From: Burkholderiales bacterium
GTDB lineage: Bacteria; Pseudomonadota; Gammaproteobacteria; Burkholderiales; Eutrophovitaceae
Length of the DNA: 64,000 nt
Direction of reading: 5' to 3'
Assembly: GCA_035560005.1 (NCBI GenBank)
Contig: DATMAN010000090.1
Location: forward strand, 1-64,000
Shown here: piece after piece, positions 63,708-64,000 of the stretch
Position numbering within the stretch: position 1 is the first letter of the stretch
How the letters are laid out: each line of letters begins with the position of its first letter
Translations under genes and position numbers: made by a program
Notes under the pieces: generated by a model
Seen by the model: only the letters and a program-made list of their open reading frames with translations
Told to the model about the DNA's origin: nothing
Database searches by the model: none

Positions 63708-64000
63708 ATGTCTGCAGGATTGATCTTCGCGCTGGTGTGCGCGCTCGTCGCGATCGTCTACGGAGCGATCTCGATCGGCTGGGTGCTCAAGCAGCCCGCG
63801 GGCAGCTCGCGCATGCAGGAGATCGCCCAGGCCGTGCAGCAGGGGGCCAAGGCCTACCTGAACCGCCAGTACACTACGATCGGTCTGGTGGGCGTGGTGT
63901 TGTTCGTGGTGCTCGGCTTCGGGCTCGACTGGGGGACGGCGGTGGGCTTCGCGGTCGGAGCGCTCCTCTCAGGCGCCGCCGGCTATATCGGCATGAACAT
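63708..64000 (+). CDS. hppA: Membrane-bound pyrophosphatase, N-terminal part (runs off the right edge)
   Basis: The first 97 residues, [20 protein letters not shown] and onward with [26 protein letters not shown]-like pattern, match the N terminus of ion-pumping membrane pyrophosphatases. It uses PPi to pump protons or sodium. Whether it is potassium-dependent lies in the part beyond the window. Confidence 0.9.
   Translation, partial: MSAGLIFALVCALVAIVYGAISIGWVLKQPAGSSRMQEIAQAVQQGAKAYLNRQYTTIGLVGVVLFVVLGFGLDWGTAVGFAVGALLSGAAGYIGMN

Overview
The window is a GC-rich stretch of bacterial chromosome that looks betaproteobacterial. The clues are the block exbB-exbD-lpxK-Trm112-like-kdsB-adk, a MatC/DASS-type carrier, a TRAP-type solute receptor, LptE/AmiC-style Gram-negative envelope genes and a MutL with a DMHA-type endonuclease motif. 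Genus cannot be told from the sequence alone. I see no tRNA or rRNA gene, insertion sequence, prophage block or CRISPR array; nearly everything reads as ordinary chromosomal genes in short operons on both strands.

Region 1-16 kb is mostly catabolism and transport: a truncated MatC-type carrier, a MetE-like methyltransferase, an orphan TRAP receptor, a DsbA-fold isomerase, OsmC, a threonine ammonia-lyase with ACT domain, a cold-shock protein, an Npt-type nucleotide-transporter-like protein, an exported aldo/keto reductase, two fumarylacetoacetate-hydrolase-fold enzymes, an enol-lactonase-like hydrolase, a lipoprotein FAS1 domain and an exonuclease/GIY-YIG fusion. Region 16-25 kb holds aroG, an AlaX editing protein, a patatin, a zinc-ribbon membrane protein, a thioesterase, a second PLP dehydratase, trxC and an aldehyde dehydrogenase.

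Region 25-41.5 kb is rich in envelope and exported proteins: an OmpA-type lipoprotein, a diheme cytochrome, an operon of three lipoproteins (COG3014-type, YcfL, LpoB) that is expected to serve peptidoglycan synthesis, a secreted cyclase, MFS and DMT transporters, a lytic transglycosylase, PhoX, small genes including ribosomal protein bTHX (42 codons), an exported RraA-like protein divergent from a DHDPS-like aldolase, a small cytochrome c and two tandem lipoproteins that share a repeated module.

Region 41.5-64 kb is housekeeping: ilvD with a divergent LysR regulator, tsaE-amiC, a MobA-like transferase, a very unusual 958-residue protein (winged helix, long ER/K-type charged helix, one membrane segment, AsmA-like periplasmic part), the three-gene transhydrogenase pntAA-pntAB-pntB, mutL, miaA, a GlcG/HbpS-like protein, xseA, then exbB-exbD-lpxK-Trm112-kdsB-adk and a pyrophosphate-linked pair, PPi-phosphofructokinase and the start of a membrane pyrophosphatase. 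The gap between xseA and exbB is AT-rich and carries DnaA-box-like sites.

The most interesting items are the ER/K-helix AsmA-like protein, the tandem lipoproteins with three copies of one module, the exported RraA-like protein, the DnaA-box region, and several families of dispersed intergenic inverted repeats.
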